This document shows positions 1 to 11,549 of a DNA stretch of 64,000 nt, piece by piece. Source of the stretch: Toxotes chatareus (Eukaryota; Chordata; Actinopteri; Toxotidae); NCBI GenBank assembly GCA_016801885.1, contig CM028899.1, positions 20,636,501 through 20,700,500 of the forward strand. The letters run 5' to 3'. The notes beneath the pieces are model-generated. The model had not been told where the DNA came from and did no database searches. It saw only the letters and a program-made list of their open reading frames with translations. Every line of letters starts with the position of its first letter. Position 1 is the stretch's first letter. A program made the translations under genes and the position numbers.

Positions 1-373
1 TGAGACAGGAGGAGTGTCAGAACTAAAGACAAACTAAGCTGACAAATAAGTGGCTTTGGAAGACAAATTGAAATTTGCCACTTCAGGTTTCGGAGAGGAG
101 GAATGTGTGCTGTCACTTCAGCTCACAGCTGACGGCTGAGGGACAGGGCTCTGGACACACACACACACAGAGGGTCTTTTGCCTGGTGCTGTACTGCTGA
201 CAGTGGTAGAGCTTGTCTGAATAAGCACATCTTATAAAATATTAACCAGCTGGAGTGCCAAGGGTAGTAATGTAATACAGGCACCAGGGGATCCTGTGGA
301 GCCACTTCAGTCCCACACCACAGCACAGCTGCTCTGTCCCACTGTAGGAAGACCTTTTTTTCTACAGCTCACA
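1..373. other. Left edge, no gene seen
   Basis: Mixed-composition sequence with a short CA run near 156-170. No splice-flanked open frame or recognisable repeat was found. Confidence 0.5.
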
Positions 374-375
374 CT

Positions 376-442
376 GTATGTGTGGAGTTAGCGTGTTCTC
401 TGAGAGTCTGCATGGGTTTCCTCCAGAAAAGAGACATGCGGC
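376..442 (+). repeat. Decayed fragment of the 44.9 kb SINE-like repeat
   Basis: The stretch carries the words GTGTGGAGTTAGCGTGTTCTC and GTCTGCATGGGTTTCCTCCAG followed by AGACATGC. The same order of words occurs in the better copy at 44940-45020 (TATGGAGTTTGCATGTTCTC, CCTGCGTGGG, GGTTTCCTCCCAC, ACATGCAC). Only the middle of the element survives; the tRNA-like head is missing. Orientation is the same as in the 44.9 kb copy. Confidence 0.6.
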
Positions 443-445
443 TGT

Positions 446-1998
446 CTCTTTTATCATCAGATGACCTGCGTACAGTATGAGACTGCTGTCACAGGTTAAC
501 ACCTGTCACCTGTCATCAGGTGACTGAAGTTAACACTTAGGTCACGTGATAACAACTAAAACTAGCTCCATTAGCTGATGAACACCACAGGGTGTCGTTG
601 AAAGGTAGTTAGTGAACCATTTGAGCTTTTCTTCTTTATATATACCATTACACAGGTGAGGACATCCCCACCTCCTCTGTAGCAGACAGACAAGGAAAAA
701 AACCTGTTAGGAGACTTAAGTTTGTAGCCTCGTTAATGGCCCCCACCAGGCTGCAACGGGTCATTACATCCTCCAATGGAAAAATGTTAGGCAGACAAAA
801 GATAAAAACATTAAAAGTTATGCCGTTCTTTGAGCCTTCACAGATTGTTTGTGCTGATGGGTCATTCAAACAAATCTCCCTTGGGGCTAGAGAATGTCAG
901 CGAAATTATTATGAGTGTTCCTGTCCAAACACACGCTACCTAAATCAACTGATTACCTCCCTTTTCTAGTTGAGGATGCACTCATCAGTGAAATTAGCTG
1001 GCACAGGGTTTAGTTAGACTGAAAATCTGAAGGCCTTCTACCAACCATTGAATATGGCATGGGATGGTTGCCCTGAAACAGCAAAGCCTCTGTTCACCCA
1101 GATCAGAAAACATTACCTTAGTAAAACCTTAACCTAACCTTATGTGTCAAAAACTCAATAGTAATGTGTCTCTCCAGAAAGTGTCCCCATTACTGTGGAT
1201 AATCCTCACAGTCATCCGTTTTCATTTGAACTACTTCTTATTAGAGCTGAGATGTTTTAGTGTTATTTTCCCTTCCTAGATACTGGGTGCAAACCTCTAA
1301 ATGTATCAGGCATTTGGAGTATTGGCTCCGGTAATAAATAACCCGGAGATGATAAAAGTATTTAAACTAAAATGTAAAACAACTGTTAACACTATAAACT
1401 GGAACTATAGGCTGTATAACTTAACCAAACTACAACGGCAAATCCACAGGCAGCAAGAACCAGGAGTAGTATCCACAGGCTAACAAGCGCTGAGTCTGAC
1501 TGTCTGACCGGTACATGAATGAATGAATGAATCTGACAGGCCCCCGAATCTCCCGAGCAGCCTCTTTGGCCCTTCATCGGCGTACAGGCTGCAGTTTGGC
1601 ATGTACATGTGTTAAGAGTAGTGTCTCTGTACGAGAGCTGGTATCAGCATCGGCAGTCAAATGGAGCTGGGTTTGTACCGGTTTGTAACACTGAAGAGTC
1701 TCAGTTGTAATGCTTTTTTTAAATTTTTTTTTTTTTTATTCAAACCAAACACTAGAGCAGCCTGTTTCTGTGATTAGCACACCTGCCACGGCACAAGAGG
1801 AACTAATCAGTGAAGTGTTCGGCTGTAATGTTAAACTGTAATGAAAACCTAAGAACCCAGTGGTTCATCATAACTCTGGAAAAGTGCCAGGACTTTTCAC
1901 TAAAAACCAAAAATGTTCAGCTGCTGGTGGCATTAGAGGAAAAAGTCAGAGGATCATCAGAGTCAGAGGGTCTCATCCTCTTGGCACCGTGAATGTCT
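446..1998. other. Repeat-poor stretch without recognisable gene
   Basis: Ordinary AT-leaning sequence with a T-rich run near 1716-1739. Open frames here lack flanking splice signals and show no familiar domain. It ends at a GTAAGT donor-like site (1999), discussed with the candidate exon at 2157. Confidence 0.4.
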
Positions 1999-2094
1999 GT
2001 AAGTATAAGTAGCAAACTTCTAGAGGGACTCAGGGACATTTGTAAGACATCTCGATGATTCAACGCAATGTCTTCACACTGTTCCTAACCTTTT

Positions 2095-2137
2095 CCTTCT
2101 TCTTCTTCTTCTTCTTCTTCTTCTTCTTCTTCTTCTG
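2095..2137 (+). repeat. (CTT)n microsatellite
   Basis: About thirteen CTT units run into three GCT units. Read on the minus strand it yields a poly-arginine tract that lengthens a chance frame and should not be taken as coding. It could also act as the pyrimidine tract of the acceptor at 2156. Confidence 0.95.
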
Positions 2138-2156
2138 CTGCTGCTGTGACTGACAG

Positions 2157-2316
2157 GCACAAGAGGAGTAAGGCTCAGAGCAGGAGGAGGCGTCTGCAGA
2201 TAAAGCTGGCAGAGTCTCTCAGTCTGTGGAGACTCACCATGTATGAGCTGTTTTTGTGGGTGAAGGGCTCGGTGCTGGTGCATTGGTTCACTGCTCTGCT
2301 GGCATTTGTGCACTGA
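2157..2316 (+). CDS. Candidate terminal coding exon, unrecognised
   Basis: A pyrimidine-rich tract ends in TGACAG, after which a frame (first base completing a split codon, then CAC AAG AGG) stays open for 52 codons to TGA at 2314. The reading starts very basic (an RRRR run near residue 10) and ends hydrophobic (FLWVKGSVLVHWFTALLAF), like a tail-anchored or C-terminal membrane segment, with many CTG and GTG codons. A donor-like GTAAGTAT at 1999 would make a 158-nt upstream intron with a good branch-point word CCTAACC, but the upstream frame meets a stop within about 17 codons and has no clear acceptor. I do not recognise the peptide. It may be chance. Confidence 0.2.
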
Positions 2317-2941
2317 GACACTGTGGACATCACACTGGAACGTCAACAACAGGATGCGAATGCTGGCTCTGGGGCCGTTTATAACACACATTGCATATAA
2401 ACACACTTTCAATATGTGCCCGTACACACATAACACACACACACTCACACACATGACTGCACTCCACTTGTGCTGATGATACAGTTTGTATCTGTGTGGA
2501 CTCTGAACAGGACGCTGTTGTCTCTGAATGACAGGAGCAGCTGTGGATGCTGATAACTTCTTAGGCCTCAAGATTACAACTTTGTGTCCAGTGTTGAGAC
2601 GAACTGTTTTCTCAAGATTGTTTCATTCTTGAATTTCAGCTACTCAAGATGAAACTTCTTTGTTTTACTCTTATTTAATTTAAGAACATTATTGTCAGAT
2701 AATTCTTTTTTTCTCATAACCTTGGAATATTGAAGCATGATCTTACATGTAGTATTTACACCATGTGCCATTTTTTTTTTCCTGAGACCAAAACCAAAAC
2801 CTGGTCTCACTGACTGTATCTGTAGACGTGTGCTTTATAGCTGGAGATGCTGCACAGAACAGTACTGTGTGTATGGATTAACTGTAATTTGTCAAGAAAT
2901 AGTTCCAGCACAAAACTCCCCCTAAAAATCACAGATTGTTC

Positions 2942-2973
<32 letters not shown>

Positions 2974-5900
2974 CTGGAATGCAACATGTGACACCACCAT
3001 CCTGTGCAACTTTCTAACCAGGGCTATAGATCTGAAACACCTGACCGTTCCCTATCCTCTTATACATGAGACCATATAGAACAGACCTTGATGCAGCAGT
3101 AGAGGTTGGAATAAACAGGTGAAGAGAAAGAAGACTTAACAAATGTCCAATCAGTAACAGGCAGAACTGTAAAGCACTAAATCACTAATTGATACCTGAT
3201 CAGTGAGTATCACAGCCAGACAGGTAAGCAAGTCATACACACAGACAGGTGTCCAGTCCAGAGCCGGAGTGCACTGATAAGTATGCTGTAGCTGCAGGTT
3301 TTCACAGGATGCCGTTCACCTTCACCTCCACTTCATGACCACAGACGCACCATGTTCCTACAGGTCTGAGCCAAACCAGGTACTATGCTGATGTGAAGGA
3401 GGTTTATGTGAAATATAACAGGACTTTTTGAGTTGTAGTCACAGCAGAGGTGAGGTGTGGCTCCATCCTCACAAAGTCCCCCGCCCGGATGATGCTGAAC
3501 GACCCATTCATTCCTGCTCCTCAACAAAATACCTCAGAATGAAGTTTTTTTAAAATTATTTTCAGGTGCGACAATGCTTAAATAGTTTTTCATTGTCACC
3601 GTGTAATTATGGATCATGTTTACTTTTTCATTGCTACTGTTGTTTTTAGGTCAAATACTGTCCACTCATTCCACAGGCAGACAGTTTGTGTTACTTTCAT
3701 CCGTTTTAGCTGTTATTTACTGAAAGATTGTGGCTGTGATCAGAAATAAACAGCTGATTCTCTTTGTCTTTTCCTCTTACTAAGACAAGTCTTTGCAGGT
3801 TGTTGTCCCCCAACTCTAATGTGTGACACCGTGTGTTTGACTGTGATTCGTCTGTGCGGCTGTCCAGAAAGGTTTCTACTCTCCAGCTCATTTCTCATTT
3901 TAAATCTTTATTTTTCTTCAGGTGTCTTAAATTCCGTGTAAACTCCTCCTTCTCTGTCTGTGTTGCACCAGTTGTCACCACAGTTGACATTCACCTTGTG
4001 CGACCCTGCTCTTTCCACCAGGTGAAGAAAAGTTGTTCGTAGATTGTTTGGCAGCACTGTTTCAGACCTGACTGTGTCACCGTGTCGCACCAAACGACGT
4101 ACAACCTGCGGTTTGTTGATGGTGAACGTCACTCAGAGGCCTTTCTGCAGTCTCAGTGGGCAGCTCATGAAAACTTTCACAAACACCGAAGGCTTGACTT
4201 TATACCAGTAGTCAAAAGTCTGTTGCCTGGTTACAGTTGTGTAGCTTTCACAAGGGAATGAAAACACATGAATACATAACGGCGAAATGACAAATCTATG
4301 CAGCATTAGATCCAAGTGTGCTTGTTTGGTATTTGAAAAAACTGCGTGAAATCATTTTGTGTAAAAAAAAAAAAAAAAAAAGGCTGCGTCCCGCAATGCA
4401 ATGCTTTGTCCTTGATTCATGTGTAATGTATAGTTCTGTGCCCCTGTACCTCATTAATGATGCAAAATGAGTAACATCACTGCTTTTATCTTCGTCTTAC
4501 CTCTGTCTCTTCACTTTCCTCTGTGAATTACTCTCCGTTGTTAAAAACACATGATGGAAATACAGCTGGGCAAAAAATAAAGAGGGACGTCGTGAGTTTC
4601 GCCTCATGTAGTTACACACTGAAGCTATTTGTTGACCTGCTGGGAAACTCAGCCATTCACTTATTTACCCACTCATTTACTAATTAGATTAACTAGAAGG
4701 AAGCAGATATGTAAGGTCCCCCATGTTCAGGGAGTCACAGGCTGCTCAGGCGTTCACTGCTGCTCAGGGTTTTAATCTTTAAAGGAAGTTACACTCTGCT
4801 GTTTCTGATGCTGAAGGTTCTAACCAAGAGAGTGTATATGTTATAGAGTTAACTTGTAGTGTGGGATGAGAAAATAGCAGAAGGGCCTTGAAAAACCTTG
4901 GAAAGAGAGGAATGAGAGACAGCTGTGAGAGAGGAGGAGAGGTGAAAAGAATCGAAACAGAAAACGGGTGCATAGAGAAGAGTAAGAGTGAAAGATTAAA
5001 TATCTAAAGTGTTTTTTTTTTTCAGTTTCTGAACCAATACCCTGAAAGTAAAATAGATGGAGGAGCAGATTGTTTTTCCACGTAAACCATGTGCTGCTGG
5101 ACAGAATGAATATTTACTTTAATCCTCTTCTTGTCCTGCTCTCAGCTTCTTCCTTTTAAATCTCCATCCTGTTCGATTCTACACACCACGAGAGTAACCT
5201 GCTGCTTATTGTCATGGTTAATGAACGTTGATAATCTCAGGTTAATGGCACAGACTTTGGGTTTTGTTTTTCTTATTGAAAATTACATAGGTTTTTGTGT
5301 TTGTTTGGGAAAGATCCATAACCAGTGTGTTATTTATTTATTTGGATAATTCAATCACATTATACCAACAGAATGTGAAGCAAGAATTTGGTGAATGTAT
5401 CATACTAACGAGGACTGTGTGTGTGTGTGTGCGTGTGTGTGTGTTTTCAAAGTCTGATACATGTGATTCCTCTGTGCACAAAAACATTATTTGTTTTGGT
5501 CTTTTCATGACATTTGTTGGCAATAAGGGAGTTAGACTTAAAATTCTGTTTGAGGACTAATTGTGTTTTTATTCAGCCATGATTTGTATATTGTTTTCGC
5601 AGAGGAAACATGCAATCTGAGTGATCTTTTAAATTTACTCATATTTCAAAAAGATAGGATTGTGATTCCTCTCCTGTCTGATGCTGAGCTTTTATTTTCA
5701 ACATACAGAGGCTTTACAAAGGCAGAGGGAGGCTTTCATTTAAAATGCAGTTAACAGTTTAACCAGTGACACGACTTATTACATCCCCCAGACAGCAGAC
5801 TGCTGCTGACAGCTGTTGTTATACGGACTGCCTCGCAGATGACACTTTGATTGTATGTGGTTTCTATAGATGACATTTTCGACTGACTAGTTGTTTAAAG

Positions 5901-8091
5901 GCAAAATATCAGATTAGCCGACGTCACTGGACTTTTTATAGCCGTCATTTGAAAAGCTTTGCTCATTCGATCAGCAGCAGCTGCAGGGACCTGACTGATA
6001 GATGCGTATATATAACATTGTCGTCACTCAACTACTGTATCTCCACCAGTATCAGTAACTGGGAGAAAACACAAGCAGCCCAAGTTCACCAGTCACAGTT
6101 ATCTCCATCTCTGCCACCGCCCTGACATGTAGTTACTCTCTTGAGGAGGCGCACGTCAGATACTCTGGCGCTTATGGCAGAAACTCAGAGGCCACACAAA
6201 CGGCCACTGTAGTTGTGGAATAAACCATTAAAGATGTTTTGTTTGGCTGTGACTGAGCAAATGTTCTCAATAAGCCAATAGAGACACTGATAGTCTATGA
6301 TTTGAAATGGAGAAGTTATTAATCTAATCTCTTTAATCACTATGTTTATCACATTATCACACTACCAAACTACACCTGTAGCATGACTATCATTCTCTGA
6401 TTATGAGATCAGTGTTCCATCACCTGCATTAGAAACATTGACTGGAAACATAACGTCACTAAACTTATTACAGTTCACAGATCCTGAGGGATGTCTCTGC
6501 CAAATTCAGTGTCATCAAAGTGACAGTTTTTCCTAACTTCATGGCAGCCCATTAAAGAGTGGTTAAGTTATTCCAGTCTGAACCCGAGAGTGAGACCAGA
6601 CCACGGACACTGCCAGACCAAGATGTCCCAAACTTCATCAGTTTGAGGAGCTCAGGGAAAAGGCAAGGCGGCACACGACAACAGTCACCCTCCAGACACT
6701 AAACACAGACGAGATGAAATAAACAGCTTTTAACTCGTATTCTTTCTTTCGTTTTTTTTTTTCTCCCCCCTGAAATTCCATCCAGACTCTGAATATCAGC
6801 CTCACATGCTATAATCCCTGCAGCAGCCAATCTCACAGACACACTCAGTAGTCAAGCTGCTGATAATTTGCCTCTCTGTGCACTTCATCCCGCCAAAGTG
6901 CATAATTGCAAAAACGTCCAAAAGCAGGAAAGTATTTCTTGTCCCCAAGTTGGACAGCCAAGCCAGTGTACTGGGTATTTTAACAGGGTAGTGGCTGTGC
7001 TTATTTGCAATGCCCCGTCAGGTGAATTGAAATTAGTCTCAGTTTTGTTGGCACATCCTCTACATGTCAGGGACACATTTTCTACAGCTGGGCTGTGAAT
7101 CTGTGACAGTGGATTAGATCAGTGTTACACAAGCTATGTGCACACACAGAATACACACTGCTAATTTCTTTCACCTGTGTTGGTTAGAAAACAAACATTT
7201 TTACCATCATCAACACACAACCTGCTTCCACTGTTTCCCGCTGCAGTGTTTTTAGAGCATGTTGTGTGTATCTATGATAGAGAGTGTGATAGGTTGTATA
7301 GTCTTCGTGCCTGTGTGTGTGTGTGTGTGTGTTAGCCACAGCAGAAGCATCCATCTCTATCACACAGAGCCACGCAGGCCTGCCATAGATAATAAGAGCA
7401 GCTTTCTCTTTACTTCTTTCAAAGGAAGAGAAGGGAGCGAACACTATGACGAGCCCTCCCCCTTTCCCTCCCTCCCTTCACCTTCAGCCCCTCGGTGGAA
7501 GTGGTCTGGGGGAGGATGAAAGGTCACACACTCACATGGCAAAGTCAAAGTATCTTAAGAAAATGTGTTCAGACACATTTATGGTTCTCCACAGGTCTAC
7601 TCTTCACAGGTATATCCCTGCTGAAACAGTAAGAGGCAAAACGATGAAAATACAGGCCCTGTTGTATAATCTGGAATTATCCTTTAAAATACATGCAATG
7701 TTCTCTGAAGAAGGCTGTGAGAGATGGCTGAAAGCCTCTGAAAATCTAGTAGTTTGACCGCGATACTGCCTGAAAATGAAAACACCGGTGGAGCAACACC
7801 AAACAACAACACCTAGAATTTATTCCTTAGCTATTGATGAGCGCTTTGCAGCCAGTGTCTACAGCAGAGTATCAGTTTTAATTAAAATGATTAATGTAGA
7901 TGCTAACTTTTTCTAACTTTTACCATAACACACTGTTACCATTCTTCATGTTTTTCAGTCGATCAGCATATTAATGATAAACTCATTTGGTTTGAAACAG
8001 TGAGAGCTACAGTTTCTGCTTTGACAAAAACAAAATCTCTTTTTTTTGGGGTCCTTAGATTTGTGAGTAAACCCGACTTTGATCTCTCTGC
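2317..8091. other. Gene-free stretch with simple repeats only
   Basis: It holds poly-T at 2942-2966, poly-A at 4363-4381, GT runs at 5416-5444 and 7312-7332, and otherwise unremarkable sequence. Several frames of 60-100 codons exist in all orientations, but none is flanked by convincing splice sites or resembles a known family. Confidence 0.5.
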
Positions 8092-8293
8092 AGTGATGCT
8101 CAGGTCACGTGGAGGGTAAATCTGGTTTTGCCATGTGTGTTGGGGAAAGACGCCGGGTGGCCTGCACTGCAGTGTGGGCGATGGCAATGTCACTGTACCT
8201 CTGCTCCAGTGTGTTCTGGGTAATAAATGAGGTGTCACAGTCGATTGGCCCACGCTGTTCACAACACCACACTCTGCCTCACTGGCTGCTGAG
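8092..8293 (+). other. Candidate exon followed by an 87-bp intron-like gap
   Basis: The interval starts just after a possible acceptor (CTCTCTGCAG) and ends at a textbook donor, GAG|GTAAGTACAG, at 8294. Only 87 bp later a very pyrimidine-rich tract ends in CTCCTGACAG at 8380, a size typical of short fish introns. One frame is open from 8097 to the donor and continues across the junction for a further five codons (KFTQ, then stop). If the exon really starts after the CAG at 8093, that frame opens on a stop codon, so it may be non-coding. The product is not recognised. Confidence 0.25.
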
Positions 8294-8934
8294 GTAAGTA
8301 CAGGCTAAGTGTTTCTTTTCTTCCCTCCATCCCTCTTTCTGTCCCCCCCCCCGGCTCTCTCCTTTTTATTCTCCTGACAGAAAGTTCACCCAGTGAGGCC
8401 TTGTGGTAATGGTTTCTTAGTTACAGTGAAGTTGATATTTTCCTCTTATTAAAAATCCAATATGCCAGTCACTGCGGTCTGCCTACAGCCTGATAGATGT
8501 GATGCAGTTTGCTTGATCTGAAATTTATAGCAGAATTAATCAATAGTACACTTGCCGTCCGTCGGGGGGAAGTTGGCTGAATTGATTCCAAAGCCTCATT
8601 TTAGCTCACTTATGTCCACCCATTTAAAAAATCAAAAGCGTTCCTGGATGTTCAGTACTGTTTGCCATGCAAGCTGCAGGACTAATGGAGGAGACGCTTC
8701 CTCCCTGTGTCTCTGTCTGTCCCAACGCGTTGGTTCACAGCAAGATATTTTGACAACTACTGGCCAAGCTGATGTAAAACTCTGTGAGGATGTTTGTGGT
8801 GCAGAGAGGATGAACGCTGCGTTCACTGACCTCCTGACCTTTCCTATTGCTCAGGTTCAAAATTCCTCCTCAGCAACATTTTGTGATTAAATACAAATTC
8901 AATGTGTATCCACAAATGTGCACAGTCTATATCT

Positions 8935-9295
8935 GCTGTGTGGATTCAGAGAAACCTTACAGCTGAGTCCCCCGGGGTATTTGGCAGGGTTATACCCAGA
9001 GTGAGAGCTGTGTTTGTGTGTCCCTATTCTCAGCTGGAAGTCAAACACATTTTCAGTGGGTGTTTGGCTTCTCCAGGGTTGTCCCTTGTCACTGATTCCC
9101 TTTGTGTTCTTCATGGACAGGATCTCAAGGCACAGCCAGGGGGAGGCTGTGGGGACCTCAAAATCTATGGATGAGAGTCTGAGGCCATGAAAACATCTCC
9201 GCCTGAAAACAGTGGAGCACTCGATCTGAGTTGGGAGCTTCGCCTGCTGCCCTGGATAAGTGGGTGGTGGATGGTTGGATGGATGGATGACATAC
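8935..9295 (+). mobile_element. LINE reverse-transcriptase fragment with 3' tail
   Basis: The DNA around 9050-9145 matches, in my memory of common fish LINEs, the reverse-transcriptase stretch that encodes a G(L/V)RQGCPLSP-type motif followed by FMDRISRRS. Here it reads in broken frames (GTTGTCCCTTGTCACTGATT, then TTCATGGACAGGATCTCAAG). The sequence then jumps to a downstream piece (GAGTCTGAGGCCATG) and to the 3' end (CCTGGATAAGTGGGTGG), closing in GGAT units at 9270-9290. It is therefore an internally deleted, frame-broken relic. The clade is uncertain (Rex1 or L2-like). Confidence 0.65.
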
Positions 9296-11323
9296 TGCAT
9301 ATTGCATTAAAACTTTCCTATATCAAAGTGAATTTGCTTCACAAACCACCAATATGCTAACAAATTTGCATTAACGATTAACTGGTTACTGACCAATCAA
9401 CAGCAGACCGGGTTTTCAGAAGGTATGTGACTGTGTGAAACTCAGATCATCTTCCAAACTGTTACACTGGAAAACATCTGTCCAGATGTGTTCATCAAGA
9501 GCAGTAACCGACAGGTTCATGAGCATCAGTGATGCTGGAGTTTAAACAGACAATTAAACTGACAAACAGAAATATAATCATATTTCTATCATGTTTCTTT
9601 CTATTGTTTTCCATCATATAAGATTTGATGGAAGATTTTTTTTAAACCACCTCATCTGGTTGTACATGCTTCTTCTGCAATGATTTAATTACACCTGACT
9701 GAAGACCTGGCACCACAAATTGTTTATCTCAATGAACCAACTCAGTAGTGGAGGGAAATGTACATTAATCTGTATTTGTTTTGGCAGATTTTCTAGAAAA
9801 TCTTTCTAGAAATTCAAATAAGGTTTATTCTCAATTTGGAGGGAAACTTGAGGATGATACACAGGATTCATTAACCCCTTAATCCACTGTACGTCTCTTA
9901 CATCACACCATTGTATTTAGTTTGTTGATGAAATCACCACAAACAGACATAACCTGCCTCATTTGAATGAACCTCTCTCTTGAGTTCTGCGCTGGCCACT
10001 GAAATACCACACAGATGGTAAAAAGAGAAATTCAAGGTGAGAAAAATAAGCACTGAAGCGATGCTTGGGCTGATCATGGCACTGGTTGTTGCGCTGCATG
10101 AAAATAGGGCCCGTTAAGGATCTGTACTGACACGCTCCACCTCAGCTTTCACCACCTGGGTTTGTTCATTTGCATAAAAAACAATGTGACTGAGCATAGG
10201 AAACACCCTTCAACCCTAAACTGTAGATATAAATTCTCCACATCATCATGATGCATCCTGCAGTGCAGGAACTCGGTGCTGCTGTATCTGTTAGCAGTGA
10301 CATTCTCACCTGTAGCTGTAGCTGAACAGGAGAAAACCAAACCCTCCTGCTGTAAGAAGCCGAGCTCCTTTAACTGCTTCGTTTACTGCTGACTAGTTTA
10401 AACTCTCACATGCATCACGTTGCGTGAACTTGGTTGTTTTGAACGTTAAACCCTGGGGAGTGAAAAGTGTAAAAAGCAGACTGTGTCAGCCAAAACGGCC
10501 CGGTGTGCCTGGAGCTGTCCAGCCTGAGTTTGACACTGACGAGCAGGGTGACTCTGCACCTTCCTGACAAAAAAAGCTCACAATGTGCTGTTAAAATAAC
10601 CCAGGAAAACATGGGACTTTAACAACCACCAAAAAGCTTTATGTGCGTCATTGAGAGCTAACATTTACAAAACCTTTTAATTACTCACAGCCTTCGGTGT
10701 CTACATGTTTGTTTGCTAGGAGTCATTTTCTTCTCTGCATCGCTGCTTTTCACGGCGTATTACTGACACCAGCTGTCTGAGGAAAACGGCGTGAAACTGT
10801 CTGCAGGACTGTGTATTGTTGTTGCCAGTTTGTATGTGCATCCCTGTACGGATTCATGAGATGGAAACAAAACAGGGGTCCGCTAATGCAGTGGGTTGTG
10901 CTTGACAGATGGAGACAGACAGGAGCAACTTTTCACTGAGACCGTGATGGACAATTAATGAGTTTCTGTCTGCGGCTATTTGTTCACCTAAATTAAGTGA
11001 AACCACAGGCAAGCTTAGTGCACGGTCGGCAACACGAGGAGATCAGAGTGTGCAGGCCTCCAAAACCATGAGAAAGCTTATCCTCTCTGCTTCTGGTGTT
11101 TTTCCCTTTCCCCTGTCTCTCCAGGTGGGTGATGGGATCGTGGGGACCCCCAGGTGGGTGGTGCTCAGAGGCCTGGCTGCTTCACTTCTTTTTGCCCCAT
11201 CAATACTTGGTCTGGAGTTGCTGTGTACATGGATTCAGGCCCAGATGGGGCCCTGAATGTTCTTTGCCTCCGGTATTTACCAAGAGTGAAGGCTGTGAGA
11301 GGGCAAAGCACGTATGAAATAGA
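9296..11323. other. Gene-free stretch
   Basis: Ordinary sequence. A segment around 11100-11290 has overlapping frames and a pyrimidine-rich lead (CCTGTCTCTCCAG at 11124) but no matching donor or recognisable domain. Confidence 0.45.
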
Positions 11324-11549
11324 GAAAGTAGTTACCTGGATGTTCTATGAGTAGGTACATAGCTGTCTAACTATATACCCAGCTGGTCGTTGTCTTCAGC
11401 TGCACTGCTGTTTTATAGGACATGCCTCCTACCACCTGATTGTATAGTGAGGGCAAGATCTGTCTCAGGGTGTGGAGGTGGAGCATAAATGAAGTAAACC
11501 AATACTGAAGCCGATTGCAAGGTTACACATCCAGGTAACCACTATTTTC
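11324..11549. mobile_element. Candidate MITE with terminal inverted repeats
   Basis: The left end reads GAAAGTAGTTACCTGGATGT (11324-11343) and the reverse complement of the right end (11527-11549) reads GAAAATAGTGGTTACCTGGA, then TGT. They align with one substitution and a two-base gap, over about 20 bases. The enclosed 226 bp has no long open frame. This is the structure of a short non-autonomous DNA transposon. No convincing target-site duplication could be set by eye. Confidence 0.45.

Noticed and set aside
2074..2571. 165-codon minus-strand frame
   Set aside because: Its length depends on the CTT array read as poly-arginine and on CA-rich DNA; it has no domain and no splice support.
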